In this document: piece by piece, positions 18,138 through 27,393 of the stretch
How the letters are laid out: each line of letters begins with the position of its first letter
Position numbering within the stretch: position 1 is the first letter of the stretch
From: an uncultured Alphaproteobacteria bacterium
GTDB lineage: Bacteria; Pseudomonadota; Alphaproteobacteria; RF32; CAG-239
Length of the DNA: 64,000 nt
Reading direction: 5' to 3'
Assembly: GCA_944392255.1 (NCBI GenBank)
Contig: CALXVY010000001.1
Coordinates: 1 to 64,000, forward strand
The notes under the pieces: model-generated
Databases searched by the model: none
Told to the model about the DNA's origin: nothing
Seen by the model: the letters and a program-made list of their open reading frames with translations, nothing else
Made by a program: the position numbers and the translations under genes

Positions 18138-19241
18138 ATGAATGATAAATTGAGCCCAAAAGATATTGTAACGCTGTCACAAGAAACAAACGCGGTAAAC
18201 AAATCCGTTACCGCACAGAAGGTTGGTGCGCTATATAAATCTGAACAGTTGTCCAACCAGGCCTTAGATTTGGCAGAAGACATATTCCGCATTTTAATCA
18301 AAGATATTGAAGTAAAAGTCCGTGAAGCATTAGCTGAAAGCTTAAAAAACTGCAAAAATTTACCATCCGATATAGTCCGCGATTTAATCAATGATGTTGA
18401 TAGCGTATCAATGCCCTTTATCAAATATTATGCAGATTTATCACAAGAAGACATCATTAGCATTATAGATTCTCAAAATTTAAACAAACAAAAAGCCGTT
18501 GCCATGCGAGCAAATTTAACTGAGAATATAACTCATTACATTGCTCAAAATTGCCCTGAAGATGTTGTTGGGGTTTTAATCTCCAATGAAACGGCAGATA
18601 TCAAAGAAAATACTTACGATGTTATTATTGACCGTTTTCCGGAAAGTCAAACCATACAAAAAAATATGGTTTATCGTTCTGAACTTCCGGTATCAATTAT
18701 AGAAAAAATAGTTCATTCCTTATCTGATGAACTATTGCGACATTTAGTTTTAACCCACAATTTGCCAAACGATATTGCTTGTAACATTGTGGAACAAGTT
18801 AAAGAAAGAACCACCCTAAAAATATCCGAAGAATATAGTTCAGATAAAAAGATTGAAGAGTTAATTCATGAATTATATACATCTAACCGCTTAACTTCTT
18901 CCTTAGTAGTTCGTGCAATATGCATGGGAGATTTAAAGTTTTTTGAATATGCCTTAGTATATTTATCTAACACGCCAATAATGGAAGTTCGAAAAATTTT
19001 GTTCAATAATACCATGGACTTTATGGTCAGAAATTTATTGCGTAAAGCCTATATTCCAAAATCTATGTTTCCGGCGGTTTTCAGTGCCTTAAAAGTTATA
19101 AAAGACATTCGTTTTGATTACAAAAAAAATGACAGTAAAACATTTGCCCATAAAGTAATTGAGCGTATTTTATCTTATGGCTCAGCTGGAGAAGATTTGA
19201 GTGAAGAAGATGTTAATTATCTCATTTCCAAAATTTGCTAA
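18138..19241 (+). CDS. DUF2336 helical-repeat protein
   Basis: A 367-residue, all-helical protein of the alphaproteobacterial DUF2336 family. It shows repeated units of the form VREALAESLKNCKNLPSDIV and later LPNDIACNIVEQV, typical of HEAT-like repeats. No catalytic motif or membrane segment is seen. The family has no settled function, although members often lie near sensory or signalling genes. Here the following gene is an HD-GYP phosphodiesterase, which fits a signalling context without proving it. Confidence 0.8.
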   Translation: MNDKLSPKDIVTLSQETNAVNKSVTAQKVGALYKSEQLSNQALDLAEDIFRILIKDIEVKVREALAESLKNCKNLPSDIVRDLINDVDSVSMPFIKYYADLSQEDIISIIDSQNLNKQKAVAMRANLTENITHYIAQNCPEDVVGVLISNETADIKENTYDVIIDRFPESQTIQKNMVYRSELPVSIIEKIVHSLSDELLRHLVLTHNLPNDIACNIVEQVKERTTLKISEEYSSDKKIEELIHELYTSNRLTSSLVVRAICMGDLKFFEYALVYLSNTPIMEVRKILFNNTMDFMVRNLLRKAYIPKSMFPAVFSALKVIKDIRFDYKKNDSKTFAHKVIERILSYGSAGEDLSEEDVNYLISKIC

Positions 19242-19340
19242 AAATATTAACAAAAGCAAAGAGTCCTAAAACAATTTTATCCAATTGTTAATAAATACTC
19301 ATATAATATAAATGAAATAATAAACTTTTAAGGAAAAAAA

Positions 19341-21023
19341 TTGCAATACGAGACTTCAGCCGTTTTAGAAGAATTTTTAAATATTTCTGATTCTATCACA
19401 ACAGAACCGGATTATTTATCGTCTATTGCTAAAATAATAGATTTGGCAGGACACACCTGCTCAGCGGAAGTTGGTTTTTTTTATACATTCACAGATGATA
19501 AATTTCTAAATTTAGAATACAGTTATAATGAAAAATTAAATATCCGAAAATTTGGTTCAGATAATAACATTTATCAAACCGGAATATTTATCCCTGACAG
19601 CCGTTCTAAACAACAAAAATCGGCCATAGAAAGATGTGTTATAAATAATGAAATCATAAACTTGCCGGACATATATAGTTCAACTAAATTAGATAACACT
19701 TTTTTTGCCAACTATGATTCTCTAAACGACTATCTTTCCTTATCTTTACTAACCATTCCATTGGTCAATCGCAAAGGTTATGTTATTGGAGCTGTTCAAT
19801 ACATAAACCCCAAAGATATCAAAGGTAAAAATATATCCTTTACCAAAGATATGCAAGAAGACATTTCCGCCTTATGCAATTTGGCCACTCTAATTTTAGA
19901 AAATCGTAAACTAAGTGAAGATTATATCCGACTTTTAGAATCTTTTATAGAAGTTTTAGCCCGTGCAATTGATGCAAAATCTCCTTACACGGGAGCACAT
20001 TGCCAAAGAGTTCCGGTTATAGCCAGAATGTTGGCAACCGCAGCCGTACAAGAAGAAAACGGTCCCTTAAAAGACTTTGAAATGAGCAATGATGATTGGT
20101 ATGCTCTTAATATTGCCTCTTGGCTTCATGATTGCGGTAAAGTAACCACACCCGAATATATTGTAGATAAAGCAACCAAGCTGGAAACAATTTATAATCG
20201 CATTCATGAAATCCGTAATCGTTTTGAAATTTTAAGAAGAGACGCACATATTGAATATTTGAAAAAAAGATTAGCCAATATTGCCCCACAAGAAACATTA
20301 CAAGCAGAATTTGTCAATAAAATCAGAGAATTAGAGACAGAGTTTGACTTAGTTGCTCGTTGTAATATTGGTGATACGCCTTTAACAGATAAAGATATAG
20401 AAGCTTTAGACAATATAAGCAAAAAACAATTTGTCCGCTACTTTAGCCGAGCAAAAGGTATTTCATGGGCAGAGCGAGATCATATGGAAGATATTGAATC
20501 CGCCTCACATCCGCAAATGGAAAATCTCTTACAAAATCGTCAGGACCAAATTTGGGGACAATATAATCGAGGAGAACTTTATAATCTAAAAGTTAGAAAC
20601 GGAACAATTAATAAAGAGGAAAGAGAAAAAATCAATGAACATATCATCGTAACAATTGACATGCTCAAAGCACTTCCTTTCCCCAAAGAACTCTCCAATG
20701 TAGTAGAATATGCAGGAGCTCACCACGAACGCATAGACGGCAAAGGTTATCCCAATGGACTAACCGGAGATCAGATGTCCATACCGGCAAAAATTATGGC
20801 CATTGCCGACATATTTGAAGCTCTGACAGCAAATGACCGTCCTTACAAAGAACCTAAAAAATTATCTCAAGTTTTGGCAATAATGAAACATATGAAAGAA
20901 ACCGGACATATTGATCCTGATTTATATGATGTATTCATCCGTGCTGGTGTTTACAAAGAATATGCCGAACAATATATAGATAAAGAACAAATTGATGATA
21001 TTAATCCGGAGGATTATTTGTAA
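19341..21023 (+). CDS. GAF/HD-GYP cyclic-di-GMP phosphodiesterase
   Basis: A 560-residue cytoplasmic signalling protein. A GAF sensor domain occupies about 15-190. The HD domain begins near 218 with the metal ligands H263-D264 in WLHDCGKV. The GYP part has H461-H462 and DGKGYP (466-471), followed by AIADIFEALTANDRPY. The HD and GYP halves are separated by an insertion of roughly 150 residues that I recognise as a known HD-GYP subgroup. It should hydrolyse cyclic di-GMP. Translation starts at TTG, supported by AAGG a few bases upstream. Its stop overlaps the gloB start by one base. Confidence 0.9.
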   Translation: MQYETSAVLEEFLNISDSITTEPDYLSSIAKIIDLAGHTCSAEVGFFYTFTDDKFLNLEYSYNEKLNIRKFGSDNNIYQTGIFIPDSRSKQQKSAIERCVINNEIINLPDIYSSTKLDNTFFANYDSLNDYLSLSLLTIPLVNRKGYVIGAVQYINPKDIKGKNISFTKDMQEDISALCNLATLILENRKLSEDYIRLLESFIEVLARAIDAKSPYTGAHCQRVPVIARMLATAAVQEENGPLKDFEMSNDDWYALNIASWLHDCGKVTTPEYIVDKATKLETIYNRIHEIRNRFEILRRDAHIEYLKKRLANIAPQETLQAEFVNKIRELETEFDLVARCNIGDTPLTDKDIEALDNISKKQFVRYFSRAKGISWAERDHMEDIESASHPQMENLLQNRQDQIWGQYNRGELYNLKVRNGTINKEEREKINEHIIVTIDMLKALPFPKELSNVVEYAGAHHERIDGKGYPNGLTGDQMSIPAKIMAIADIFEALTANDRPYKEPKKLSQVLAIMKHMKETGHIDPDLYDVFIRAGVYKEYAEQYIDKEQIDDINPEDYL

Positions 21024-21736
21024 TGTTACAAGTTTATCCCATTCTCTGCCGAGCTGGCATAATGGACAATTATGCCTATCTGATTATTGACGAAGAAACA
21101 CAGACCAGTGCCATAATTGACCCATCAGAACCAAACCCAATCATCAAAAAATGTGAAGAGCTAAAAATTAATCCCGATTATATACTCAACACTCATCACC
21201 ATTTTGATCATACCGACGGAAATTTGATTTTAAAACAAAAATATGGTTGTAAGGTTGTCGGTAATATCAAAGATTCACACCGCATACCCGAATTTGACAT
21301 TGGCGTAGAAAGCGGTAAAACATTCACTCTCGGCAATAGCATTGCAGAAATTATTGATGTTTCAGCACATACACAAGGTCATATTTTATGGTATTTCCCT
21401 CAAGATAAAGTTCTTTTCACGGGAGATACTCTGTTTAATTTATGCATAGGTGGATTATTTGAGGGTACGGCAGAAGAAATGTTTTCTGCATTACAAAAAA
21501 TCAAAGCATTGCCAGATGACGTTGTTTTTTATCCCGGACATGAATATACCATGCATTTTGCAAGAGAAGCTTTAAGTTTACAGCCCAACTCTCCGGTTTT
21601 GATAGAATATATAAAAAGAGCTCAAGACCGCCTATCTCAAGGACTTCCCGTTGCTCCCGTTGCCTTAAAAACGGAAAAACAATGCAATCCTTATTTAAGA
21701 GCAGAAAATTTAACAGAATTGAAACACATTTTATAA
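21023..21736 (+). CDS. gloB: Hydroxyacylglutathione hydrolase (glyoxalase II-like)
   Basis: A 237-residue metallo-beta-lactamase-fold hydrolase that splits S-lactoylglutathione in methylglyoxal detoxification. The binuclear metal motif T57-H-H-H-F-D-H63 is present, with further ligands in AHTQGHILWY, TGDTLF and PGHEY. The C-terminal HAGH-like domain ends with NPYLRAEN. The length fits GloB. It is coupled to the HD-GYP gene by a one-base overlap. Other members of this fold act on different thioesters, so the substrate rests on family resemblance. Confidence 0.88.
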   Translation: MLQVYPILCRAGIMDNYAYLIIDEETQTSAIIDPSEPNPIIKKCEELKINPDYILNTHHHFDHTDGNLILKQKYGCKVVGNIKDSHRIPEFDIGVESGKTFTLGNSIAEIIDVSAHTQGHILWYFPQDKVLFTGDTLFNLCIGGLFEGTAEEMFSALQKIKALPDDVVFYPGHEYTMHFAREALSLQPNSPVLIEYIKRAQDRLSQGLPVAPVALKTEKQCNPYLRAENLTELKHIL

Positions 21737-21746
21737 ACAAAAAAAA

Positions 21747-21775
21747 TAGACAAAACACAAAAACAGTGCTATATT
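21747..21775 (+). promoter_or_regulatory. Sigma-70-type promoter for the 21813 gene
   Basis: TAGACA (21747-21752) and TATATT (21770-21775) are separated by exactly 17 bases, and the ATG at 21813 follows after about 37 bases. Both hexamers differ from consensus at one position. Confidence 0.55.
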
Positions 21776-21812
21776 AAAATAAAAGCAAGATTATGATGCA
21801 CGGAGAATAAAA

Positions 21813-23003
21813 ATGGTTGATATGGATACAGCATGCTTAACAGAATATCTTAAAGATAAAAAAATGTCTTTAGATGAATTTAAAAAGCTTGATAGACAAA
21901 GTGATCAATATAAAAATTTGATTAAAGGATATGAGCCATTTTTCAATGAATGGAAAAAAAATAAGCAACAAAAAGAAGATAAAAATTCCGAAAATAAAAA
22001 AGATGACAAAGCAAAAACTTTAACCATTAATGAAATAGAAAACCAAACAGAAAATTCAAAAGAAAATAACACTCCTAACCAAGACAATTCTTGGAAAGAA
22101 AGTTTTGCTAAAGAATGGCGTATTTGGGGAACACAACAAGGCCTTGAATTCAAAGATGCATCAATTCCGACAAGAGAAAATCAGTTAAGTTTTCGTTTCT
22201 ATGAAAAAGACCAAAAAGATTACGCCGCAGAAATAACCTATAGCTCACCATATAATTTGAGTATACGTGGAAGTGACGGAAAAATCCCTGACAACAAATA
22301 TTTTGAAAAAGCCGTCAATATGGCCATTCAAAATGGAACCGCTATTGAATTTGGCAATATATCATCTCCGGAATTTAAAGCGAAATTATTGGCTGCATGC
22401 TACAAACAAGGCACAGCTCAAATTATTAATGCTCCGACAGCAGAAGAAATGGCAAAATGGCCGGAACACTTGAAAAAGATGGTCGCTGATGCACGCAATG
22501 CCGCAATGGCTCAACAAAAATCTAAACAAAGTCAACAACAAGAAGATAAGCCACAACCCAAAACATCAGCAGCTCAAAGTAAAATTGCCGAATTAAGAGC
22601 CAGAATTCAAGCCCGCGATGAAAAAATTGAAAAAGCAAAAATAGAAGCCAAAGCAAGCGGTAAAAGCTTAAGTGATGCAGAAATAGCTTCTCTAAGCCAA
22701 GAAGGTTTGTCTGCAGAAGAGAAAAAATTAAGAGATTTGCGTAAACAATCCAGAGAAGGCAACCAAGAAGCCACCAAAGAATTATATGCTCGTCGCGAAA
22801 AAGGCTTAACAGACGACTTCAAATATGAAAGAGTAATAAAAGAAGATGAAAAGGGTAATAAAATATATAAAGACGGAAAACCTGAATATCTGAAAAAAGA
22901 AGACGGAAGTTATGTTTACAAAGAAGATGAAAATGGCAAACCCATATTGTCAGAAGCTTATAAAACATTTTTAACAAAGTTAGGAAAGACATCAAGTCGA
23001 TAA
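21813..23003 (+). CDS. Charged hypothetical protein with an LPD7-like domain
   Basis: A 396-residue, Lys/Glu/Gln-rich cytoplasmic protein. Residues about 125-215 form a compact domain that ends in a pattern like 'AIEFGNISSPEFKAKLLAAC' followed by a Pro-containing strand. This resembles the LPD7 domain found in relaxases and other large polyvalent proteins of conjugative elements. The domain is flanked by low-complexity charged linkers, and the tail has short KDGKPEYLKKEDGSY-type repeats. No mobile-element genes are nearby. It has its own promoter and terminator. The domain call is a resemblance by eye, and the function is unknown. Confidence 0.6.
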   Translation: MVDMDTACLTEYLKDKKMSLDEFKKLDRQSDQYKNLIKGYEPFFNEWKKNKQQKEDKNSENKKDDKAKTLTINEIENQTENSKENNTPNQDNSWKESFAKEWRIWGTQQGLEFKDASIPTRENQLSFRFYEKDQKDYAAEITYSSPYNLSIRGSDGKIPDNKYFEKAVNMAIQNGTAIEFGNISSPEFKAKLLAACYKQGTAQIINAPTAEEMAKWPEHLKKMVADARNAAMAQQKSKQSQQQEDKPQPKTSAAQSKIAELRARIQARDEKIEKAKIEAKASGKSLSDAEIASLSQEGLSAEEKKLRDLRKQSREGNQEATKELYARREKGLTDDFKYERVIKEDEKGNKIYKDGKPEYLKKEDGSYVYKEDENGKPILSEAYKTFLTKLGKTSSR

Positions 23004-23006
23004 AAG

Positions 23007-23033
23007 AAAGCCCGCAATAAAGCGGGCTTTTTT
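23007..23033 (+). terminator. Terminator of the LPD7-like gene
   Basis: A 9-bp GC-rich stem (23007-23015 with 23022-23030) with a 6-base loop is followed by a T run. It also lies just past the trmL stop on the other strand. Confidence 0.85.
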
Positions 23034-23034
23034 A

Positions 23035-23511
23035 TTATTCAGAAATCTTAGGAAAACCATTTGTTTGACGTAAACATTCACCCACAACCATCACGGCAGA
23101 TACGGCAACGTTGATGGAACGCGCATTTTTGTTCATCGGTATCAACAATCTGGCATCAACCGTTTCATGCACTTCCTGTGGCACACCGGCACTTTCTCTT
23201 CCCATTAAAATAATATCATTAGGTTTGAACTCAAAATTATAATAAGGCTCGGTTGCATGGGTTGTAAGCAAAACTATGCGCCCATATTCTTCCGGATGTT
23301 CTTCACGATATTTCAAAAAATCATACCAAGAATTGTGGCGACGATACTTTACCAAATGCAAATAATCCATACCAGAGCGTTTGAGTGTATGTTCAGAAAA
23401 AACAAAACCGCAAGGTTCAATAATATCCAACTCCACGTCTAAACAAGCTCCCAAACGAAGTAAAGTTCCGGTATTTTGTGGAATATCCGGCTGAAAAAGC
23501 GCCAATCTCAT
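23035..23511 (-). CDS. trmL: tRNA (cytidine/uridine-34-2'-O)-methyltransferase TrmL
   Basis: A 158-residue SPOUT methyltransferase that 2'-O-methylates the wobble base of certain leucine tRNAs using S-adenosylmethionine. The start LALFQPDIPQNTGTLLRLGA is the family signature. The SAM-binding knot is seen in LMGRESAGVPQEV and IPMNKNARSINVAVSAVMV. The length is exactly that of the family. It stands alone on the minus strand. Confidence 0.95.
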   Translation of the reverse strand: MRLALFQPDIPQNTGTLLRLGACLDVELDIIEPCGFVFSEHTLKRSGMDYLHLVKYRRHNSWYDFLKYREEHPEEYGRIVLLTTHATEPYYNFEFKPNDIILMGRESAGVPQEVHETVDARLLIPMNKNARSINVAVSAVMVVGECLRQTNGFPKISE

Positions 23512-23572
23512 ATATCTTTCTCCTCTAATTTATAGGATTCAAATACAACCATGGGAAAGCAAAATCAAGCAA

Positions 23573-23606
23573 AAAAAAACAGGTTCCGTCATCACGACGA
23601 AACCTG
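23573..23606 (-). terminator. Terminator of the 23631 orphan
   Basis: An 11-bp stem with one mismatch (23580-23590 with 23596-23606) is followed on the minus strand by a run of T. It lies 25 bases after the orphan's stop codon. Confidence 0.75.
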
Positions 23607-23630
23607 CGTAATAAAAAAAATGGCAAATCA

Positions 23631-24173
23631 TTACAATACTGGATACTCTTTCCCGAAGAGTACATCCGCAATTCGATTTATTGTTTGAGCCTCATAGAAA
23701 GGCGTACAATATTTAAAATACCCAAAACGGTTGCGAACCGCATTTTTTATTGTACCGACTTTGTTGGCAAAAGCCATCTCTTCACGGAGATATTGGTCTT
23801 TTTCCAATTTTGTCGCTTTTGCCTCATCAATGGGCTTCGGCATTAACTCTGAACAAAGCTGTTCATTTGGTTGATACTCACGCCCAAATCTGTCTGCTAT
23901 AAATTTTTGCAGACGCTCAACAAATATTTCACGACCTGTATTGTGTTTTTTGATAATACCTGACCATTCATGGACATAGTCCTCAATGGTCATTAAATTA
24001 GGCACAAAAGCAGTCCTTATCTTTAATGCTTCGCTGATATACATCCACAACAGCATCGCATTTTTTTGATAGACAACTGTATCTTCCTCAATTCCGGTCC
24101 GTATACCAGAGATATCAGAAAATTTGTCACTTACTAAATCAAAAAGCCATTCTTGTTCTTCGAATATTCCCAT
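23631..24173 (-). CDS. Hypothetical protein (180 aa)
   Basis: I do not recognise this protein. It is soluble and probably alpha-helical, with many charged residues and scattered aromatics. It has no signal peptide, membrane helix or catalytic motif. The ATG follows a very AT-rich leader without a clear Shine-Dalgarno sequence, and the gene ends at a good terminator. The gap before it (24174-24521) contains a structured palindromic element. Probably a clade-specific gene. Confidence 0.65.
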   Translation of the reverse strand: MGIFEEQEWLFDLVSDKFSDISGIRTGIEEDTVVYQKNAMLLWMYISEALKIRTAFVPNLMTIEDYVHEWSGIIKKHNTGREIFVERLQKFIADRFGREYQPNEQLCSELMPKPIDEAKATKLEKDQYLREEMAFANKVGTIKNAVRNRFGYFKYCTPFYEAQTINRIADVLFGKEYPVL

Positions 24174-24289
24174 AATAAATAATTTTTAAATGTTTAACAA
24201 AAATAATAGTTTCTTTACGACTCCGTATAACACAGAAATTTTCTATTGTCAAATTTTTGTCAAAAAAAATATTTATAAAGAACATTGCA

Positions 24290-24521
24290 AAACAAAAAAT
24301 TTGGAGACGGCCGCAAAAGAAAGCACCTTAAATGTGCTTTCTTTAAGGAGACGCAATGAGACTTGGCTTTGGCAGAATGCGACAGCTTTCACAGCAAAGC
24401 CTTAGTCGGAATTGGAGAAATAGAGTAGTGTTAGGAGCGAGAAAAATCCTAGTGTACAAAGAGGTACATGGATTTTTCGAGACGACGCTAAACTGCTCTA
24501 GTTCTCCATTATACAAATTTT
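24290..24521. repeat. Structured palindromic element, copy 1
   Basis: This 230-base non-coding block abuts the glgA stop codon. It contains an 11-bp hairpin (24316-24326 with 24334-24344), a hairpin with GGCTTTG/CAAAGCC arms (about 24361-24407), and a long cruciform spanning about 24413-24507 with an outer GGAGAA/TTCTCC stem. Inside the cruciform is a nested hairpin whose tip is the 20-base core at 24451-24470 (TGTAC/GTACA stem). The same core and outer architecture recur at 40185-40340 with compensating base changes. It could be a transcribed structured RNA or a miniature mobile palindrome. Confidence 0.75.
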
Positions 24522-26561
24522 TTACAGTTGACCGGTTTTCAGCAGATTAAAATACTTGTAAACCGATCCACCTTCAATATCCCAACTAAAATCTTTGCGC
24601 ATGGCGGCAGCTTGCATACGTTTGATTTTTTCAGGTTTATAAAAGAATGTATTGATGGCATGATTTAAGGTTTCAGTATAGGCATTTTTATTATTTTTAA
24701 CCCGACGCGCCGTGATATTGTTTCCATAAACATGTTGTCTCTTAGCAAAAAAGACTTCCGTTCTAAAACCATCAACGCCTTCTTCAATGGTATCGACCAA
24801 ACCACCTGTTGATGTTGCCACCGGCAATGCGCCTTTAGCCATTGCTTCCATTTGAGTCAAACCACAAGGTTCAAAACGAGAAGGCATCATATAAAAATCA
24901 GCCGCCAGTTGGATAGCATAAGCAAACTCATCTTTATATCCACGGAAAACGAAAATGCGTTTAGCGGCAATCGGACTAACTTTAGCCACTTCATCTTTGA
25001 GTTTTTCTAAAAGTTGTTTGAAGTAGTCTTTATCACCGGCACCACCTAACACAAAAATCGGATATTCGCGATAAGTATGATTTTCCAAAACATTCAAAAT
25101 AGCTTTAGCCGCAATATCATAACCTTTTTGTTCGACCAAACGGCTAGTCATACAAAAGACCGGAGTTTTGGCCACATCTTGCACTGATTTTTCAATATCG
25201 GCAAATTTATAAATATCAATAAGCGGTATAACTTCGTCTTTATAAGCTTTATCTTTGGCAATTTTAGAAATAAGCTTTATAAACTCTGTTTTATTATGCA
25301 GCTTAACATCTAAATGTTCTGCATCAAAATATTTAAAATCGGTTGTTTTGAAATAAGCATTAATGGCATCTATTTTATCTTTAAGAGGTGCAATCAGTTT
25401 TTTATCATAGCCATTAACAATACCATAAAAATTACGATGGTCTTTTCTTATTTTTAACACATCGCGAAAATCCAAACCGAGCTCCAGTTCCTTAGAAACT
25501 TCTTCCATATAGTTCTTTGAAACGGTCACAATTCTATCTGCAGCAAAAACATTACATGCTGCTTGATTATAACAATCAGAAATGACCAAACTGTTTACAG
25601 CCCGAGGATTACTATTCTTAACAGTTTTTGCATTTTTAAAAACCGTCATGGCCAAATCTTCATACAAGGAATTAAGAATTTTTGATGTATTATCATAATC
25701 CCAACCTTGATATCCAAAATGGTGTGCAATATGAATAATCGGAATATTTTTAAGTTGGCGCGCAATTTTTTCATCCAAAGCACCAATTTCAACTTGAGCC
25801 AAAGTAAAATACTTCGTCAAACCTGCCAAAGCACCCACGTGCCAATCGTTTGCCAAAATAACATTCGGCAATGAAATTTCGCGACAGTTTTTACAAGCAA
25901 TTGTTTCCAAGAGCTCATACACAGCTTTAGAAAAGAAAGCAAAGCGCTCAACTTCATTAACATTAAATTCGTTTAAGACATAGCAACCATCTTGTGCCGA
26001 AACATTTTTCGGACTTGGATTAATGGAAAAGAAACGGTCGCTTTCTAAAAAGATATAATTAGTATTATCATATTTTGCGGTATAAACATTAACGGCAAAT
26101 CGGTTCAAGACGGCACGGTTGCCAAAGAAAGGAACATGAATGGTCTTAATTTTTTTAACCTTAATGCTTTTGCCTTCAGCTCCCAAATAGATATCACCGT
26201 TTAGCTCAGCCTTTTTCTTACCGGTATTTCCCAAATACATCGGAGTTACAACCGTACAATAATGTCCTTGGGCACCAAAAGTTTTGTTAAAAGCTTCCGG
26301 CAATTCGGAAGCAATCATACCCAAACCGCCCCATTTCATAAAAGTACCGGTTTCAGCAGATACCATCCACGTATTAATTTTATCAATTTCTGGCCAAGAA
26401 AAACGTCCCAAACACTGGCTACGAGAAATATTCTGAATTTCTTTTAAATGAGGATTATTACAGACAGAATAGATAATTGAAAATTTTTTCTTTTTATTAA
26501 AATCTTTCTCTAAAAATTTACACTGCGCATCAGAACCTGAGATGGCAACATTATTATTCAT
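24522..26561 (-). CDS. glgA: Glycogen/starch synthase (GT5), extended
   Basis: A 679-residue GT-B glycosyltransferase of family GT5 that elongates alpha-1,4-glucan from a nucleotide glucose. The N-terminal nucleotide-sugar loop KWGGLGMIASELPEAF and the C-terminal domain (SRLVEQKGYDIAAKA, then MPSRFEPCGLTQMEAMAKG and STGGLVDTIEEG) are intact, including the catalytic-site EPCGL. Typical bacterial GlgA has about 480 residues. The extra length lies in an N-terminal extension and an insertion of roughly 80-100 residues between the two domains. No other glycogen genes are adjacent. The donor (ADP- or UDP-glucose) cannot be decided. Confidence 0.88.
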   Translation of the reverse strand: MNNNVAISGSDAQCKFLEKDFNKKKKFSIIYSVCNNPHLKEIQNISRSQCLGRFSWPEIDKINTWMVSAETGTFMKWGGLGMIASELPEAFNKTFGAQGHYCTVVTPMYLGNTGKKKAELNGDIYLGAEGKSIKVKKIKTIHVPFFGNRAVLNRFAVNVYTAKYDNTNYIFLESDRFFSINPSPKNVSAQDGCYVLNEFNVNEVERFAFFSKAVYELLETIACKNCREISLPNVILANDWHVGALAGLTKYFTLAQVEIGALDEKIARQLKNIPIIHIAHHFGYQGWDYDNTSKILNSLYEDLAMTVFKNAKTVKNSNPRAVNSLVISDCYNQAACNVFAADRIVTVSKNYMEEVSKELELGLDFRDVLKIRKDHRNFYGIVNGYDKKLIAPLKDKIDAINAYFKTTDFKYFDAEHLDVKLHNKTEFIKLISKIAKDKAYKDEVIPLIDIYKFADIEKSVQDVAKTPVFCMTSRLVEQKGYDIAAKAILNVLENHTYREYPIFVLGGAGDKDYFKQLLEKLKDEVAKVSPIAAKRIFVFRGYKDEFAYAIQLAADFYMMPSRFEPCGLTQMEAMAKGALPVATSTGGLVDTIEEGVDGFRTEVFFAKRQHVYGNNITARRVKNNKNAYTETLNHAINTFFYKPEKIKRMQAAAMRKDFSWDIEGGSVYKYFNLLKTGQL

Positions 26562-26627
26562 GACTTAACCCTTCTGCCTTTAATAATTAATTAAGCTCAA
26601 ATTTATTTGATAATTGAGGTTAGACAC

Positions 26628-26656
26628 TTGACTTGTGCGCCAATTATCACTAGATA
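26628..26656 (+). promoter_or_regulatory. Putative promoter of grpE
   Basis: TTGACT (26628-26633) and TAGATA (26651-26656) are spaced by 17 bases, about 44 bases before the grpE ATG. The -10 lies within a perfect 10-base palindrome (TAGATATCTA), a possible operator. A heat-shock sigma site was not recognised. Confidence 0.5.
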
Positions 26657-26699
26657 TCTAAATATAAAATCTATAAGATGATTTGTAAAGAGGAATCGC

Positions 26700-27308
26700 A
26701 TGACAAAAGATAAAAATAACCAAGAAAAATCAGCCGAAAACACAACATTTGATGTTAATGATGTTCCCAGCGAAAATGAAGCTGATTTGAGTGAAGAAGA
26801 AATGGCTGCCGAAAATGCCGAAGCAGGTGATTTTTCACAAATTGAAAAAGACAATATAGAAAGTTTGCGTCTTGAAAATGCTCACCTCAAAGATGAATAT
26901 TTAAGAGCATTGGCTGAAAGTGAAAACACCAAAAAACGTTGCGCTCAAGAAATTGAAAAAAACAACAAATACGCTATTTCCTCTTTTGCCAAAAACTTAC
27001 TGACCGTTGCAGATAACTTGCATCGTGCTATTGAGGCAGCAAACCAAAATGCCGAAAACTGCCAAGATTTGCTCAAAGGGGTAGAAATGACCGAAGCCGA
27101 GTTGATGAAAGTATTTAACAAACACGGCATTACCAAAATGGAAGTTTTGGACAAACATTTTGACCCCAATTTTCATCAAGTTATTCAAGAAGTTGAAGAC
27201 AAAAGTAAACCCAATGGCACTGTCATTGCCGAACTGCAAACCGGCTATATGATAAACGACCGCATTTTGCGTGAAGCCATGGTTGTGGTTTCTAAAGGTG
27301 GGGAATAA
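26700..27308 (+). CDS. grpE: Nucleotide exchange factor GrpE
   Basis: A 202-residue dimeric co-chaperone that releases ADP from DnaK. An acidic, variable N-terminus (1-60) precedes a long coiled-coil helix (about 60-110). The compact C-terminal beta domain ends with the family signature NGTVIAELQTGYMINDRILREAMVVVSKG. It lies divergently from glgA and convergent with ftsK. dnaK and dnaJ are not in the window. Confidence 0.95.
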   Translation: MTKDKNNQEKSAENTTFDVNDVPSENEADLSEEEMAAENAEAGDFSQIEKDNIESLRLENAHLKDEYLRALAESENTKKRCAQEIEKNNKYAISSFAKNLLTVADNLHRAIEAANQNAENCQDLLKGVEMTEAELMKVFNKHGITKMEVLDKHFDPNFHQVIQEVEDKSKPNGTVIAELQTGYMINDRILREAMVVVSKGGE

Positions 27309-27335
27309 AGTTCTTAAAAAACATACATACCAAAA

Positions 27336-27369
27336 CTGCCGATTTTTTTATCAATCGGCAGCACTTTTT
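27336..27369 (+). terminator. Terminator of grpE
   Basis: A perfect 9-bp stem (27336-27344 with 27353-27361) is followed by a TTTTT run. It lies between the convergent grpE and ftsK stops. Confidence 0.75.
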
Positions 27370-27393
27370 GTTGATAATTTGGTAGGTATAGTC

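Noticed and set aside
24356-24550. 64-codon plus-strand frame over the palindromic element
   Set aside because: The frame runs through nested inverted repeats and into the glgA end. The structure explains the sequence better than coding.
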